Part shown: one piece after another, positions 31,457-43,801 of the stretch
How positions within the stretch are numbered: position 1 is the stretch's first letter
Layout: every line of letters starts with the position of its first letter
DNA from: Phytophthora quininea
Taxonomy: Eukaryota; Oomycota; Peronosporomycetes; Peronosporales; Peronosporaceae
NCBI GenBank assembly: GCA_011947345.1
Contig: JAAVTG010000557.1
Coordinates: 124,001 to 188,000 of the forward strand
Length of the DNA: 64,000 nt
Reading direction: 5' to 3'
The notes under the pieces: generated by a model
What the model was told of the DNA's origin: nothing
Databases searched by the model: none
What the model saw: only the letters and a program-made list of their open reading frames with translations
Made by a program: the position numbers and the translations under genes

Positions 31457-32750
31457 CGTGTCGTTTTGCTGAATGGGAAAAAGATGGCGCACGCGGCATA
31501 TTGGGTGAAAGAAGCGGGTATAGTGAGAACAAGTGAAACAGAGTGATGGTCCCAATATTGAAGTTGCCCAGATCTGATTACGGTCTGCTCTGACTCATTG
31601 GCTGCAGCCTTGGTTGCCTCCCCATGGACAATATCGAGGAGCGTCGAGGGATCTACATGCGGCTAGCGCAGCCCATACTGCTTGCTTTAACCCCAGTCAA
31701 AACTTTTGAGCTTGAAGCTATTGACGCCTTGAAGACTTCGAGATTGGTTGGTGCTGTTGTTGTTGGCATATTGCTCGGCAGTGGATACCACACATACACG
31801 CCAAAACCTGCAGGAGACTGCTGCACCACAATGAATCCTCGTTATAGAATTTATCTGGGCGTTTGTGACGTAGTTTGAAAACGAGGCGAACGCAGGAACC
31901 AGTTGAAAAGCATGGTTGCGTTTGCGAGTTCAGACTCCGCAGCCCTGTGGCAGCAGACAAAGGCGGACTGCTTGTCGTGCATTTGTAAGTATTGACGCTT
32001 TTGTGGCGGTTGCTGGCCTGAAGTTTGCGGAATCGACGACTTGAGTATTAGTAGCATCATTCGCAAAGAACTTTGGGGAGCTCGAGCTGCACCCGCCGAA
32101 AATATGCAGACAGCGTCGAACACCGACGACACGTTCCCGCTGACGAGGGATTCGATTTCAAATTGCTGGCGCGCTTCATGACGTGCTCCCATGACAACGG
32201 GGCAACAACCCCGACTCGCCTTGGATTCTCAGCAACAGCTTGAGTGAAACATCGCAGGAGTTACAGCCGCCTGGGGGCATATTGAGCCCCACAAGTTGCC
32301 AGTTCCAGTGTCATGCAAATAGCTGTTGCTGCTCCATTCCGGCGGGGGCGGAAGGAAGGACTTGAGTCTTCCGCCGTCACCTTGAGAGGGCAGATAGTCC
32401 ATGTACTGGTAGCCATATCTACATACTGTCTGTTCGTAACCAAACTGACGTCGTCTCGACATTGCCCCATTTGCGGCGACATGCCCCCACCTTTGTCTGA
32501 GGCAATCGCCTGGTCCTCTAGCAGAGACTCTCCGCACAACAGACGACGTGCCTTTCGCATCAGAAGGCATAGGATTCGGTGACAAGAACAGCAGACACAT
32601 TAGTTTTGGTGACTGTAGTCATAAACTGCTCGTACTAGAGCGACCAAACAAGTAACACAGAAATGTACTTGTCACCGACAGACGGTCCGGCTATCAGAAA
32701 GCCAGTCGCCAACAGCTCCAATAGAGACTCGTCAATCTGCACGCTGCGCC
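31457..32750. other. Intergenic region with weak minus-strand coding signal
   Basis: Between the divergent ceramidase and DEP genes. Minus-strand frames at 32560-32380 (starting MRKARRLLCGESLLEDQAIA), 32460-32229 and 31990-31851 look mildly protein-like and may be exons of one small gene, but I cannot join them. A plus-strand ORF at 31624-31878 (84 residues, with a hydrophobic VGAVVVGILLGSG run) is an alternative reading. No family recognised. Confidence 0.3.
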
Positions 32751-34178
32751 ATGCGAAGGTTCTCTCGCGCCTCGTCCCGCGGCGAGCCCTCGACACCTTC
32801 GCCTTTGCCGCCCGACGCGTCGGCCGGCGGCCCCAAGCTCGAGCCCCTCAAGCCGCACAGCAGCATGCCCGGCCTGCCCCCGGCGCCGCAGCGCGTCGAC
32901 AGCATCCAGAGCATGACACGCAGTCGCCGCACGTCACAAGACGAGATCCGCGCGCTGCTGGCGCGCACCACGCTGGCCCTGGACAAGATCGTGAGCATCC
33001 GCGAGTCCATGGAGGACGTGGTGGACTTCAAGCAGTTCGAGAAGAAGCAGCGGCAGTCGCGGCCGTCCCGAGTCAGCTCCAGCGTCGCCGAGCTGGCCGC
33101 CAGGTCCACGTCGGGTCCAGCTACGGCAGCACTGAAGCGTCGTCCCTGTCGGAGGACCTTTTGGCCGACAGATCCACCAACTCGACCACCAACTCGTCAT
33201 CCTCAATGGAAGACACGGGCGAACACGACGTGGACCAGGACAGAGAACAGGAGCGCAACCGACACAACCAACTGCAGCACTCGCACAGTACAGACCCCGA
33301 CGAGGAGCGAGCAAATGACGACAGCGAGTCGGAGGACGAGGACGACGCGTTCGAGGACCCTACCAGCAGCTCCCTTGAGAGTTCCCTCTCGGCGGATGGT
33401 GAGCTGGCGCCATTGAAAGAGGCGCGCTTGGAGCGCCTCAACAACATCAACATCTCGTTCCACGAAGGGCTCCCAAAGAGTTTTTCCAGGCGCTGTGTCG
33501 CTTCCTCAACTCGGCGCTGGAGGTCAAGACCAGACACTCGAGGTTCAACTTTTACAAGGAAGCCTTTACGGGCGGAGACACTGTGCGCGAGATGCTGCTG
33601 AGCGGCTTTGCCGACGACCGCCAGACTGCCACTCGCTACGGCAATGTGCTTGTAAGACTCGGCTTCATTGAGCACGTGTCCCGCACGGACGACCAACTGC
33701 ACAACACCAAGGACAACTTCTACCGATTCACCAAAGTGCTCGAGTACGACGACGCGTCGGAGGCCTTTGCCGCGGACACTGCCACCGCAGACGCACATCG
33801 ATCAACGCCAACAACTACCGTGAATCTGTGGTCTCGAACGAGTCCACAGAGTCGGTGGAGTACGACTTCACTACGGCAACTGATGAGGTGCACGCACTCG
33901 TCACGGTCGAAGCGCTGCACGTGCTGGCCAAGGTCCTGCACAAGGTCTTTGAGCGCAAGAACAAGCTTCTGTTCTACAAGGGCTTTGTCGGTTGCTTCTT
34001 GGGCGCCGAGGCCGTCAATGTCATCCGTGAGATGCGCATCGCCACCACACTCATCGACGCCGTCCTCATCGGCCAAGCTCTTCTGGACGAAGGCTTGATT
34101 GAGCCGATCGCCACGACAGTCTCCACTTTCCAGGACAAGTACGTCTTCTACCGTCTGACCAAGATATCGTCGTCGTGA
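32751..34178 (+). CDS. Protein with two DEP domains
   Basis: Single exon, about 476 residues after adding one base at each of three frame breaks (about 33112, 33472 and 33795); 1428+3 is divisible by three. The N-terminal 240 residues are basic/Pro-rich, then Ser- and Asp/Glu-rich (DDSESEDEDDAFED). DEP domain 1 (about 243-330) shows FYKEAFTGGDTVREML and YGNVLVRLGFIEHV; DEP domain 2 (about 385-475) shows FYKGFVGCFLGAEAVNVI and FYRLTK at the end. DEP domains attach signalling proteins to membranes or GPCRs. No kinase, RGS or GEF domain follows, so it is probably an adaptor. Start ATG 32751 is preceded by an in-frame stop-poor region, so an earlier start cannot be excluded. Confidence 0.8.
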
Positions 34179-34547
34179 AGCGGTCCGCGACCATGTGCTG
34201 GTCTCTTGAAAAAGAAACAGGAGAAAGCAAGCCTCGTCGAGACCGTATGAAGCTCGTCGCTGTCAAGCCACCCCGCAATTGCGCTTAAACACCTCGGCCT
34301 TCCTCGCTTCGACTCGTCGGAAACATGCAACACCTTAGAAGCCCCGCAAGGGGAGTTTGTGAAAGAGGTCGACACCGATTTTTGTTGATATTTAATGGAA
34401 AATGAAGCTGTCGTTGTTTTATTGAAAGTGTCAATGTGCTACCGATAGCACTACTGACACGGAGCTCTTCGGGTCATTTTGCATTAACTTTTGAACAATA
34501 TACATATACCATCGCTACGCAGGACCGATTGTTCGGGGCTTCACTAC
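34179..34547. other. Convergent 3' intergenic region
   Basis: Shared downstream region of the DEP gene (+) and the carboxylate transporter (-), AT-rich near 34380-34500. Nothing else recognised. Confidence 0.4.
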
Positions 34548-36138
34548 CTACACCTTGGACTCCTTGGTTCCGGCAGGGCTGACACCACCGTGCAGGATCT
34601 TCTCCATGTCGTCGTGGTCCACGTGGGCGGCGTCTTCCAGGTCGCGGTCGTGCTTGACATCGAATTCCTTGCCACGAGCTTCCGGGCCAATGAGAGTCAG
34701 GATGAACAAGTAGACGAACACGACGCCCATGAAGATGCAGATGACCTTGCCGTACTGGTAGCGACTCACTCCTTCAGCGGAATCCGGCAACGGGAAGTGC
34801 TCTCCGAGAGAGGCCTCGATGGTCGACGACGCGGACGACACCAAGTTACCGAGTTGGTAGGCCGTGCCGACGACGAACGCGCTGTAGGATGGCGGTGACA
34901 GCTCCATCAAATGGATCGGGACGACACCCCACGCACCCTGCACGCAAAACTGCTCGAAGAAGGCGGCGATCATGACGGTCTCATTGGAGACGTAGCAGTA
35001 CGGGTACAACAGAGCGGCGCCGATGACACACATGACGAGGATCGAGAGGCGACGACCGACGATTTGCGAGTAGTAGCCGACGATGGTGCCACCGCAAATG
35101 GCGCCCAAGTTGGCCACGACCTGCGTCACGGTGACTTGGTTCGCGTTGAACTCGAATTGGTTCTCCAGCATCGTCGGGTACAGGTCCTGCGAGCCGTGAG
35201 ACTGCAACAAGAAGCACAAAAGGTCAGCAAACATGTTCATCAAGCACAGTCGTTGGACGACGTACCATGAAGTTGAATCCGGCCATGAGCAGCACCAAGT
35301 AGCAGAGCAGCAGCCAGTGGCGCTTCAACGCGATTTTACCCTCAGCGACGAATGTCTTGGTCATGTTGTGACTCGCCTCACGCACACGTTGGCGTTCCTG
35401 GAAGACCTTGGTCTCCGGTAGATACAGACGGAAGATGATGATGAAAATTGGCGGGCAGGCTCCGAACCAGAAGAGCGGACGCCAGCCGTGGCTGGTGGTG
35501 TTGACGAGCGCACGAGCAAACACCACCGCCAACAGGTAGCCGAAGGCGTAACCTTGCTGCATCATACCCGAGACGATACCGCGAGCTGCCGGCGGACAGT
35601 CCTCGAGAGCGGTGGCAGCGACGTTGCCGTAGAGACCGCCCATGGCGATACCGAAGAGCGCACGCACCCACAGGAACTGTGTGTACGTCTGGCAGAAGCC
35701 GGTGGCGAGCTCGAGGATGATGAAGAGCACGTTGTTGAGCACGAAGGGCCATTTGCGACCCCACCGATCACTGGCGATACCGAAGGTGATGGAGCCCACG
35801 GACCGCAGCATGAGCACGAGCGTGATGCCCCATGTGATGTCGGTCTTGGACTTGTCGAAGGTTTTGGCCAGATCCGAGACGGTCATGGAGACGGTGAAGA
35901 AGTCGAAGGCGTCCCAGGACCAGGCGACGAAGGCCACGAGGAACTGCAGCCACTGCAAGCGGTCGAGCTGCTTGAGCACCACGAACGGGTTGTCGACCTT
36001 GTTCATGGGCGGCTTGAGCGTCGTGATGCGGGTCTTGCAGTACTCGCCGAACGAGCGCTCTTCATCGTTGACAGGCGGCTCGAAGGTCTGATTTGCTCTT
36101 GGTGTCAAGACCACCTGGTAGTCCGTCTCGACCGCCAT
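34548..36138 (-). CDS. Jen1-type monocarboxylate/H+ symporter (MFS, SHS family)
   Basis: Two exons, 36138-35266 and 35201-34548, with a 64 bp GTACGT...TTGCAG intron; 508 residues. A 12-helix major facilitator: helices from about residue 60, the MFS loop motif SDRWGRKW after helix 2, and SQIVGRRL in the second half. The joined exons create NFM-SHGSQDLYPT, the signature NxxS/THxS/TQDxxxT of Jen1 lactate/pyruvate carriers; the intron cuts exactly between NFM and SHG. It should import short carboxylic acids with protons at the plasma membrane. The ATG at 36138 (MAVETDYQVV) is preferred over an upstream in-frame extension with no family character. An initiator-like element sits 46 bases upstream. 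Confidence 0.92.
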
Positions 36139-36183
36139 GTTCGACTTGCTCGGTGCTGTCTTGGACTTGGGGTGCTCGGACGC

Positions 36184-36199
36184 AAATTGGAAAGTGACG
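36184..36199 (-). promoter_or_regulatory. Oomycete initiator (Inr)-like element of the transporter gene
   Basis: Minus-strand CGTCACTTTCCAATTT matches 13 of 16 positions of the published oomycete core promoter consensus GCTCATTYYNCAWTTT, 46 bases upstream of the chosen ATG. Confidence 0.45.
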
Positions 36200-36972
36200 A
36201 CCGACTGAGCTCGAGGAGGGAGCAGCGAAGACCGACGATCATGGGCGATGCAAGGCGCCGTTGCTCTGCGCAACGAGCACGTTGAAGCTCGCAAGGGAAC
36301 ACCTCATTTAACAGGATACAGCTGCTGCGCATCACCGGACCGACATATTGGCCCCGACTAGCAAAGCAGACCGGCTCACTGAGCCGAGCCGGCGAAGCTG
36401 AAGTGCAACCACAGCAGGCGATTGGCGTCCATCACCGACGAACCGTATCATGACACTTGAAGCGCAGACAAAAGCTTTGTCCTTCAGACGTATTCGCCTA
36501 AGCTGCTTGTAGATCCCACGCCACCTCGAGACTCGCAAGGACTCTTCTTCCTGTCAGGACAACAAGATTAAAATGCTTGGTTGAAGTGCAAGCAGGGGCG
36601 TCGTGCGTCGCCGGCATCGACTCGTTGGGATTGCCAGAGCAAAGGCGAGAGATCAGAGCGAGCGGCAATCATTTGTATCGGCTGTTCATCATGGTCCGAG
36701 ACGCTGCGGCGATGATGAGGCCGAAGAGCGTGATGAATTAAGCGGCTCTGATGGTGGCGACCGGGGCAGTCACTGACCGAGGGAAGACGGGCCTGGCTTT
36801 CAAGGGATTTAAGCGGCGCTCATCATCGGCGTTTGAAACATTTTGCTCAGGCCAAATTATCATTACCGTCTTCATACTTTACTCGCTCGACAGGGATCTG
36901 TGCCGCTGTCGCCTTCGTTACAATTTGCACAGCCATCGCTTCGTCAAAACTGGGTTTCTCGGTGTCGTGCTG
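36200..36972. other. Intergenic, nothing recognised
   Basis: Upstream of the transporter and downstream of the PIP-kinase gene. Short open stretches near 36751-37018 have no protein character. Confidence 0.4.
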
Positions 36973-39900
36973 TCATGAGCTGTGCTGCTGCTCGGAGATG
37001 TGCGGGGTGGCCGGATAGCTCTTGATTGAAGACTCGCTCGAGCACGGAGAGCTGTTGCACTCGCCGTCGCTATGGGTGATGCGGTCGCAGTGGTTCTCGT
37101 GGTCGGACACGTGGGACATCGAATGGCCTCGAGGTTTGGTGCTGGTCCAGTCGCTCTCTAGCCTCGGCAGTCGGTACTCCGACTTGGCCGACGGTCGTTG
37201 CGCGAGCAGCGGAGGTTCGCTCTCGAGTGACATGTTGTCAGCCAGCCGAGCAGCAACAGCAGCATGTTGCTCATCGTCTGGTCGACCACTAGACCCCGTA
37301 GCGTTTCCGCTCGGCTTACGAGCACTGGCTGGCGAATCCGTCACTGCTAGAAGTGCACCCGGCGGCTTGGTCTTGAGCCCGCAACGCTTACGCACGCGGA
37401 TCTCTAACTCCTTCTCGATAGCGACAAAGTATCGACTCATGGCATTTATGAACCGCCGGCGGTACGAGATGGGGCTGATCACTGTCGGGTTGCGGAAGGT
37501 CAAGCTTGCTTTTGAGGTCGACTCCATCTTCTTGAGAAAATCGAATTGGTGCAGGTAGTCGATGAGTCCTACAACGACTTGTCGCCTGTTCTCATCGAAA
37601 CGAAGCAGCTACAGCAAAAACAATCGACAATTAGTCAGTTAGTTAGTTGCTGTTATCAAAAGCACACGTTGGTTGACGCACCAGTGAGTAGTCAATGACC
37701 CCAGCACGACACAGGAACCCTGTGTCGTTCTGAATAGCCGCCTCGATCAGCTCGAGGTCTGCTTGTGCCACTGGCACCGGGATGCGCTCTGACAAATTCC
37801 CATCCAACAACACCGGAAGGTTCATGGAGACCTGCACGTTTGACACACTGTTGAACGAGTCCACATGGTCCTCCTCGTCGCTGCTGGAGGCATTGTATCG
37901 ACGTCGAAGGATGCCCTTCAGGTCGTACATTTGTCCTGGCGGGAACCCGTACGAGAAGTTCTCCATGATGACTACATACTCTGTGTGTTTGAGCAAACGT
38001 CGACTATGGCTGAGCTTGAACAGCCCGACGATCTTCGTGATCACTGTCGGCGTCGGCAGCTCCACCACCCGCGAGATGAACTTGAAATACTTGGGCGCCA
38101 TGTGGACAAACATGTTGAACTCGGTCACCGAAATCCCCTTCAGGACGTAGCGCTTGTCATGAGTCATGGAAAAGAACGCGCCAGATTTGCCGCCAGTGGT
38201 AGCCCACCGCCTGCTCTCGATGATCGAGTTTAAGAATTCCACATTACCTGGCACTGTAAGTGCTCGCAGCGCGTGGAATTGCGCAGCAAAATACGCGATG
38301 CAGCGGAACTCGTGGTTCGAAGCGCCCATCGCGTACGAAAACTTCATATCCGTGTGTTGCAAGTCGCTTGAGCGCAGCTTGCTTAAATAAATCGCATGCT
38401 TCTTGTCGGCCACGAACGTCGAGGTCGTGGTAGTTGTCGAGTTCGAGCTCGAGGAAAAGTCGGCCGTCGCCTTCTCCGGAGTGTCGTCGCTCTTTGGCGG
38501 CGACGGTGCCATTACTTCACTTACACCAGTGTTTTCACAGGCGTGCAGTTCGTCTGCAATGTTCACCTTGTTTTCAAAATGGGTCTCCAGCTGATCAATG
38601 TACGCACTGGAACACAGAGTGTACCCGATCAACGAGCCGATATCTTTGTCACGCACTTTGACGACGTAGCCATTGATGCCTTCAGGGAGATCGAAATGGC
38701 CTCGCACAGCGCTGCTGGGATTTCAGTGTACGGCTTCACCTTAATCCCTTCAGAAGCGTACAAACTGTGGCCACTATAGCCGCTAGGAGTGCTGCTCGTG
38801 CGATTTGACTCCGGGACGGATAAACTTCGGCCCTTGGTTTTCTTGAATTCGAGAGAAGACCCTGACGTATAGGATAGCTCCAATCTCCCTAGAGTCGAGT
38901 TTGACGTGCCTGTTGAGAGCCCGCTTTCTTCGCTAAGACTTGGCTGCGGTCGATCCTTTTCGAAAGGAGCCCCTTCTGTAAACCAGTCCAAAGGAATCCG
39001 GCGCTTCGTGGGGATTCGCACATTATTTTTTGATTGTGGCATGCTCCTGCGATGGTGCCAGCGAAATAATCATCTCCTGCAGCCGAGTGACCAGCAAATA
39101 CAGCTCTTTCAGAAGCATGTTGCATCCTAGGACGCTGGTATGCTCTGAGTCAAGAGTCGCCTCCGCGCCTTTGCGAAATGACTGCAGTGACTCAGTGGCC
39201 TCGGTGCGCAGTCTTTGAATCTCCTTCTTCGGTACACATGGCACCGTCGCAGGCAAGAACTCCTGCGCAGTGCAGAGGTTTTCCTCCAAAATGTCGATAT
39301 TCTGCGTAGCGAAGGCGCTGGCCATCTCGATCTTGGCGTACAGAGCGGTCGTGAATTGTTTTACATACTCACGACGGCACAGCTTGTCCGTTTTGCGCTT
39401 TGACTGCATCGTCGACGAAATAAACTTGTATGGCCTCCAGGCCCCGCGCGAGTGCTTCTTCTTCTCGTTGTTGTCGCCATTCATATCATTCACCATGGAC
39501 GAACTAACAATCGAGCCATCCTCGTCCGTCGACGAGCGCATTCTCCGGAAACTGCGACTTCTCGTGCTGGATGAGTTGTCCGAGTCATCGGCCGCAAAAA
39601 TGAGGCGCGACTGCGCACAATCATCTCGCTAAGTGCAGAGATCCACGCCGCGCGGGACGTGCCATCCACCGCGTTAAGTCTCAGCGTTCGCTCGCCATTG
39701 CACACCGAGAACTGGAACTGCCTGGGCTTGTGACTCTGCTCCACCATGAGCGTCGTATGCCTGTCGATCAGCTCCTCACTAACTTGCACCATGGACGCTC
39801 GGTCCCTCAAGCACACGAGGCTACTAGAGTCCCATCTTAACAGGAAATACCGGAGCTTCCAGCTTCTTGATAGCGTTCCTCTGACGCCGAGCCAGCCCTC

Positions 39901-40497
39901 TTTTTGAATGTCTTCGTCTGTGAACTCGACCCGTACAAAGTTCGACGGTCGTTTCGTCGAACCCAGGTGGAAATAAGCCTTGAGAGCATCTCGGTAGACT
40001 CGGTAGTACCTGTGGGTCTCACCTGCAGCTGATCCTCTAGCTTCTCTGTCACTATAACTTGGCGACGCCGCATTGCCGACCTGTTCTGCGTCTGTATGCA
40101 CCGCCAAGGGCGCTCTCACCCTCGTGCGGATCCACCGTCGTCGTCGTAGGAAATGGTAGTAGCCGCGCTTGACTTTGCTGGTGCCTTCGGCCAGTCTGCA
40201 GTTGATTCTGGAGATAGAAGAGCCGTAGCTCCAGCCTTCTTCGTCGCACTGCGTGTACTCCCCGTCCGGCATCCAGTTGTGGCTCCACATCCAGTCGGGA
40301 GAGCGCAGCACGCCCACCTCGAGCGCCGGCGTCTCCTTGACCCCGTTGAGACGGTCGTCGCGGTCTGAAACCCGCAGCGCCGCGCGCGTGAGCTCGCGGT
40401 ATGTGTTGCCGCTGCGGTCGCAGAAGCGCTCGAGCGTCCAGCCGTGGAAGGGCTGCAGCACCTGCACCTCGAAGGCCTCCTCGACGACCGACTCCAT
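36973..40497 (-). CDS. DysF-PH-PIP kinase fusion (Fab1/PIKfyve-type kinase domain)
   Basis: Two exons, 40497-37682 and 37608-36973, about 1150 residues. Residues 11-127: peroxin/dysferlin (DysF) domain with DWMWSHNWMPDGEYTQCDEE, GWSYG and RRRRWIRTR. Residues 199-294: PH domain (EGWLGVRGTLSRSWKLRYFLL to TSRAAWISALSEMI). Residues about 600-1010: PIP kinase core of Fab1 type: VRDKDIGSLIGY, the GGKSGAFF loop with catalytic Lys in YVLKG, VVIMENFSYG, YDLKG, and DYSL joined by splicing to LLRFDENRRQVVVGLIDYL. It should phosphorylate a phosphoinositide, by family PtdIns3P to PtdIns(3,5)P2, but the usual FYVE and chaperonin-like parts are absent. A Ser-rich, low-complexity tail follows. Frame breaks at 38718 (CCC), 39026 (one A too many) and 39596 (TTTTT) net to +1 base and make the length 3 x 1151. 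Confidence 0.85.
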
Positions 40498-40506
40498 TCA
40501 GAATGA

Positions 40507-40522
40507 CACTTTGCGAAGTGAG
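40507..40522 (-). promoter_or_regulatory. Inr-like element of the DysF-PIP kinase gene
   Basis: Minus-strand CTCACTTCGCAAAGTG lies 10-25 bases before the ATG and agrees with CTCATTYYNCAW in all but one position. Such a short leader is unusual but not unknown. Confidence 0.35.
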
Positions 40523-41223
40523 GACGATGCTGTGCTTTTTAAACGGAAAACGGCATTAGCCAATCAGAGACGAGAAATAGCAGAAAGGACGGTCGATTTT
40601 TGACATCTCGGCGCTGAATTGACAGGTGCTGTGCGTTTGTTGGACTGTTGGAGCGGGCAAACGTGGACGCTAAAAAGCGTCGAGTTTGTTTTGCTCGAAT
40701 CGGCCGCTCGGCATTACAAGAGGAACTGAACCGATGGACGTGTGTTCTCAGCGCAATGCGGTTGTTTCGCGTCGACCAGAGCCCGAGCCAAGGCCAAATA
40801 TTCCCAGGCACAATTCCGAGCTTTGAACGAGGACACGAATCTCGCTTGATGTGATAATCGCACGGCCCAGGCGCAGTGGCAAATATCCAGGCGGGCAGAC
40901 TGTCCCATCCACGCCAGATGATGGTACGCCGCCCCAGGACAAAACTTCATAACGTCATCTTGTTATTGCCCGCTGAGTTGACTGCTTGCTGAGCAGGCCA
41001 CCAAGCAGGAGATCACCCGCGCCGACAGCTTTGAGTGGTGGCCGCAGTGGGAACAAGTCGCGGTCTCCGATAAACTGAACTTCAAACAGGACACCTGTAG
41101 ACGAACATCAAGTCATGATGGGCCCAAGGCAAAGGTGGCTACCATTTGACCTCTACGGAGATAATCAAGAGCGTCGGTGGATGTGCAAGAATATTTGGCG
41201 GAGGCGACGACGCTGCCTCCGAC
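40523..41223. other. Intergenic, nothing recognised
   Basis: Separates the start of the PIP kinase gene from the 3' end of the exchanger gene. No protein-like frame seen. Confidence 0.4.
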
Positions 41224-42996
41224 TTACTGCAGTTTGACCTCGCGGCGAATGACGTCGACCACCTCGTCGTCCTCGGCGTCCTGTTCGTCCGCGCTCGTAT
41301 CCACGTTGCTAGTGGTGCTTGCTTGTCCAAAGCCGCCCCCTTCCGCGTGCTGGTGGAGTCGCCGTACTGACACAGTCGGTCAGTAGCGGGATGAGGTACT
41401 TGTTATCGAACTGCAGCGCCCGCATGTGCTTGTGGGGCTTGACTGTCTTGTCGAGCGCCGCCTCTTCTTCGATCTGCATTGGCAGCGACAAGCAATCCAG
41501 GCATAAACGAGCTGGTCGTCTACCAAGTCCACGACTCTACAATGAAAGCGCCAAACACTTACAGTCAAGCGAGGAATGCCCATCTTGTCCAGCATGGCCA
41601 CCGTGCCGCCGCCCATGATGAAGATGGACAGCAGCACGACGATCATCGCAGTGGCCACGATCTCGTTTTTCTTCTCGCCCGGAAAAGACTTGGAGAGCGC
41701 GAACGCGACGGCGCCCGCATGCCGCTGTACCAGATCATGTGCTGCTGGTTCATGGTGATCGGAGTGGCGTTCTTGCGCTTGTTGAGGACGAGCGTTAGCG
41801 GATATATGGCGAACGCTCGCGACAGCAGGCAGAAGAACGCCATCCAAAACACGAGCCAGAATCGGTAGTGCTCGGTGAGGCCGAACGCTGAAAGCCCCAG
41901 GTCTGTCACAACAACAACAACAACAGTTGTTTAGTTGTGGTAGTCATTGATCACCCTTTTGGGTCGTCAACGTACTGAGGAACACGGAGGTCTCTGCCAT
42001 GTGTGAGAGCGTGTTGAACACTCCGGAGCACCTACAAGTCCGCCAAGAAATGAGTTTACGGATTCTCAAGACAAGGGAAACAACGTACACATCACGGGCT
42101 TCCGGTGTCAGATTCGGCGAGGCATAGTGCTTCATGGCAATGCCGGCGAAAATGATGGAGACGACACCCGACATTTTCAGCACCTGCGAGACCAGGAAGG
42201 GCAGGTAGGCGAACATGACGTAGACGCCGACTTCGTGCAGGAGGTTACTGCGCAGGTTGCTGTACTTGAACAAAAGCGCTGGGATCATGCCGAAAATGAC
42301 CCCGATCATCGTGGACCCGGTGAGCACCAGCAGAAACTCGAAGATGGCGAACACCAGCGGCTTGAACGCGTACGAGTGGCCGATAAACCGCGAGAAAGTC
42401 TCGAACAGGCAGATCGCCACCGCATCGTTCAGCGAGCTCTCTCCAAAGACGAGGTAGAAGAGCGTCGGGTCCACATGCAGTTCTTGGAATACCGCCAAGA
42501 TGGAGACTGCGTCTGTTGCTGAGATTAATGATCCGAAGGTGAGACTTTCGGCCATGGACAAGCGCACGACCAACCCGAGGCGACCGACAATGTAGATGCC
42601 AACGCCAGTGACGACGCTCATGATGAGCGTGCCGAGGATCGAGAAGACGAGGATCGGTGTGATGTTCTCGAAAAAGTAGCGGCGCTTCATGGTGTAGCCC
42701 GAGTTAAAGATGATCGGCGGCAGCATCCCCACGAAGAAGAAGTTGGGGTCAAAGTCCATGAGCGCCTCGGCGATCGTGTTGGACTTCATGAACATGCAGA
42801 GGATGCTGGCCCCGATCCCGACGCCGATGGTCGCCGCTGCCTCCGGGAGGAAGTGCCAGTGCAGCTTGTGCGTCACGTGGTTGCACAGGATGATGGCGAT
42901 CATGAGCAGCGTCAAGAAGGCACCGAACTGGAAGGCCATGGAGAACTCGAGGCTGATGTCATCCTCGATGAGGCTGTCTTGCAACGCGTCGGTCAT
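41224..42996 (-). CDS. Na+/H+ exchanger (CPA1/NHE family)
   Basis: Four exons: 42996-42089, 42031-41976, 41902-41563 and 41473-41224, about 520 residues. Exchanges Na+ or K+ for protons across a membrane; sequence style is closest to endosomal NHE6/7/9 and plant NHX5/6. Motifs: FFVGMLPPIIFNSG (amiloride-site helix), SATDAVSILAVFQELHVD, GESSLNDAVAICLFE (ion-binding Asn-Asp) and WYSGMRGAVAFAL. About 12 hydrophobic helices, then an acidic tail ending EDDEVVDVIRREVKLQ. A missing G at 41714 (GGG run) is needed to read RGAVAF, and the CCCCC at 41336 with a nearby site disrupts the tail in the same way. With the first correction exons 1-3 total 435 codons exactly. Confidence 0.9.
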
Positions 42997-43801
42997 GCTT
43001 AAGGACGAAGAAGAAGCCTACAGATGGCGGTGATCTTGTAAGACGGATTAAGAACTGGTGGCTTTTCGCTCGAAAAAGCAAGCGAAAAGATCGGCAAGCC
43101 GAAGGGGCGAGGTGCCGTTGGCAACTATACTATTCGTGATTGCTGCGAGCTCTAGCACGATGGCCCAACCTTTATCGGACAAACAAGCTTGGTATATCTG
43201 AGCAAGTTGCTCTTTTTTCTGCTCGTTGAAGCCGGCCATATGGCGATCAGTTGGTGGTGGCGATGGCGCTGGCAGCGATGGACCATCATGGATCTGTCTG
43301 TCCAAGCACGACAGCAGCCGACGTAATTCAGTGGGAGAGTCTGAAGCATTGACAAGGTGTGTCCAAAATGTAGCTCGGCTTGGAATGAAGCAACTTCCTC
43401 TATGCCATGAAAGCACAATATTCAGGTGGCCACATTCCTTTGAGCCCAAATGTGCACACTATGGGGCCAGATTGGTGGAACACACATGGTTGCACTATCA
43501 TTTCTGCGCGATCACGAACGAGAGGGCCCAAACTCGCAGCAGGCACTGGCTCAGCCAACGCACGAGTTGGTTTCGAAACCAAGCAACGGCCGAAAAATAG
43601 TTTCAAAACACCAAAAGACGCATACATACAACCTTCCATATGCTGCTACTATTGTTCCGCCTCTGCCGCCCCACCTAAAAATAACAAGATATGCCACTTT
43701 ACAACAAAGAAGCCAACACAGGCCAAAGTTCGACCAGCTGCCGGTCCGCCACCTTCCTGCACTCTGGAAAACGCCAGCTCGCGCCTCCTCCCCGCCGCGC
43801 C
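42997..43801. other. Divergent intergenic region with a possible small minus-strand ORF
   Basis: Between the exchanger (-) and the SDR-FYVE-BTB gene (+). The minus-strand frame 43239-43048 reads MAGFNEQKKEQLAQIYQACL and onward for 63 residues as an amphipathic helical protein; upstream open frames to 43449 are also fairly protein-like. No family known and no support beyond composition. Confidence 0.3.

Noticed and set aside
32732..33798. Long minus-strand ORFs opposite the DEP gene
   Set aside because: Shadows of Ser/Asp/Glu-rich codons; the DEP motifs lie on the plus strand.
35488..36285. 265-codon plus-strand ORF opposite the transporter
   Set aside because: His/Asp/Glu-rich shadow of the Jen1-type transporter; no domain.
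36973..40497. Four separate small genes
   Set aside because: Domains follow a consistent order, breaks are single bases in homopolymers, and the corrected length is a multiple of three.
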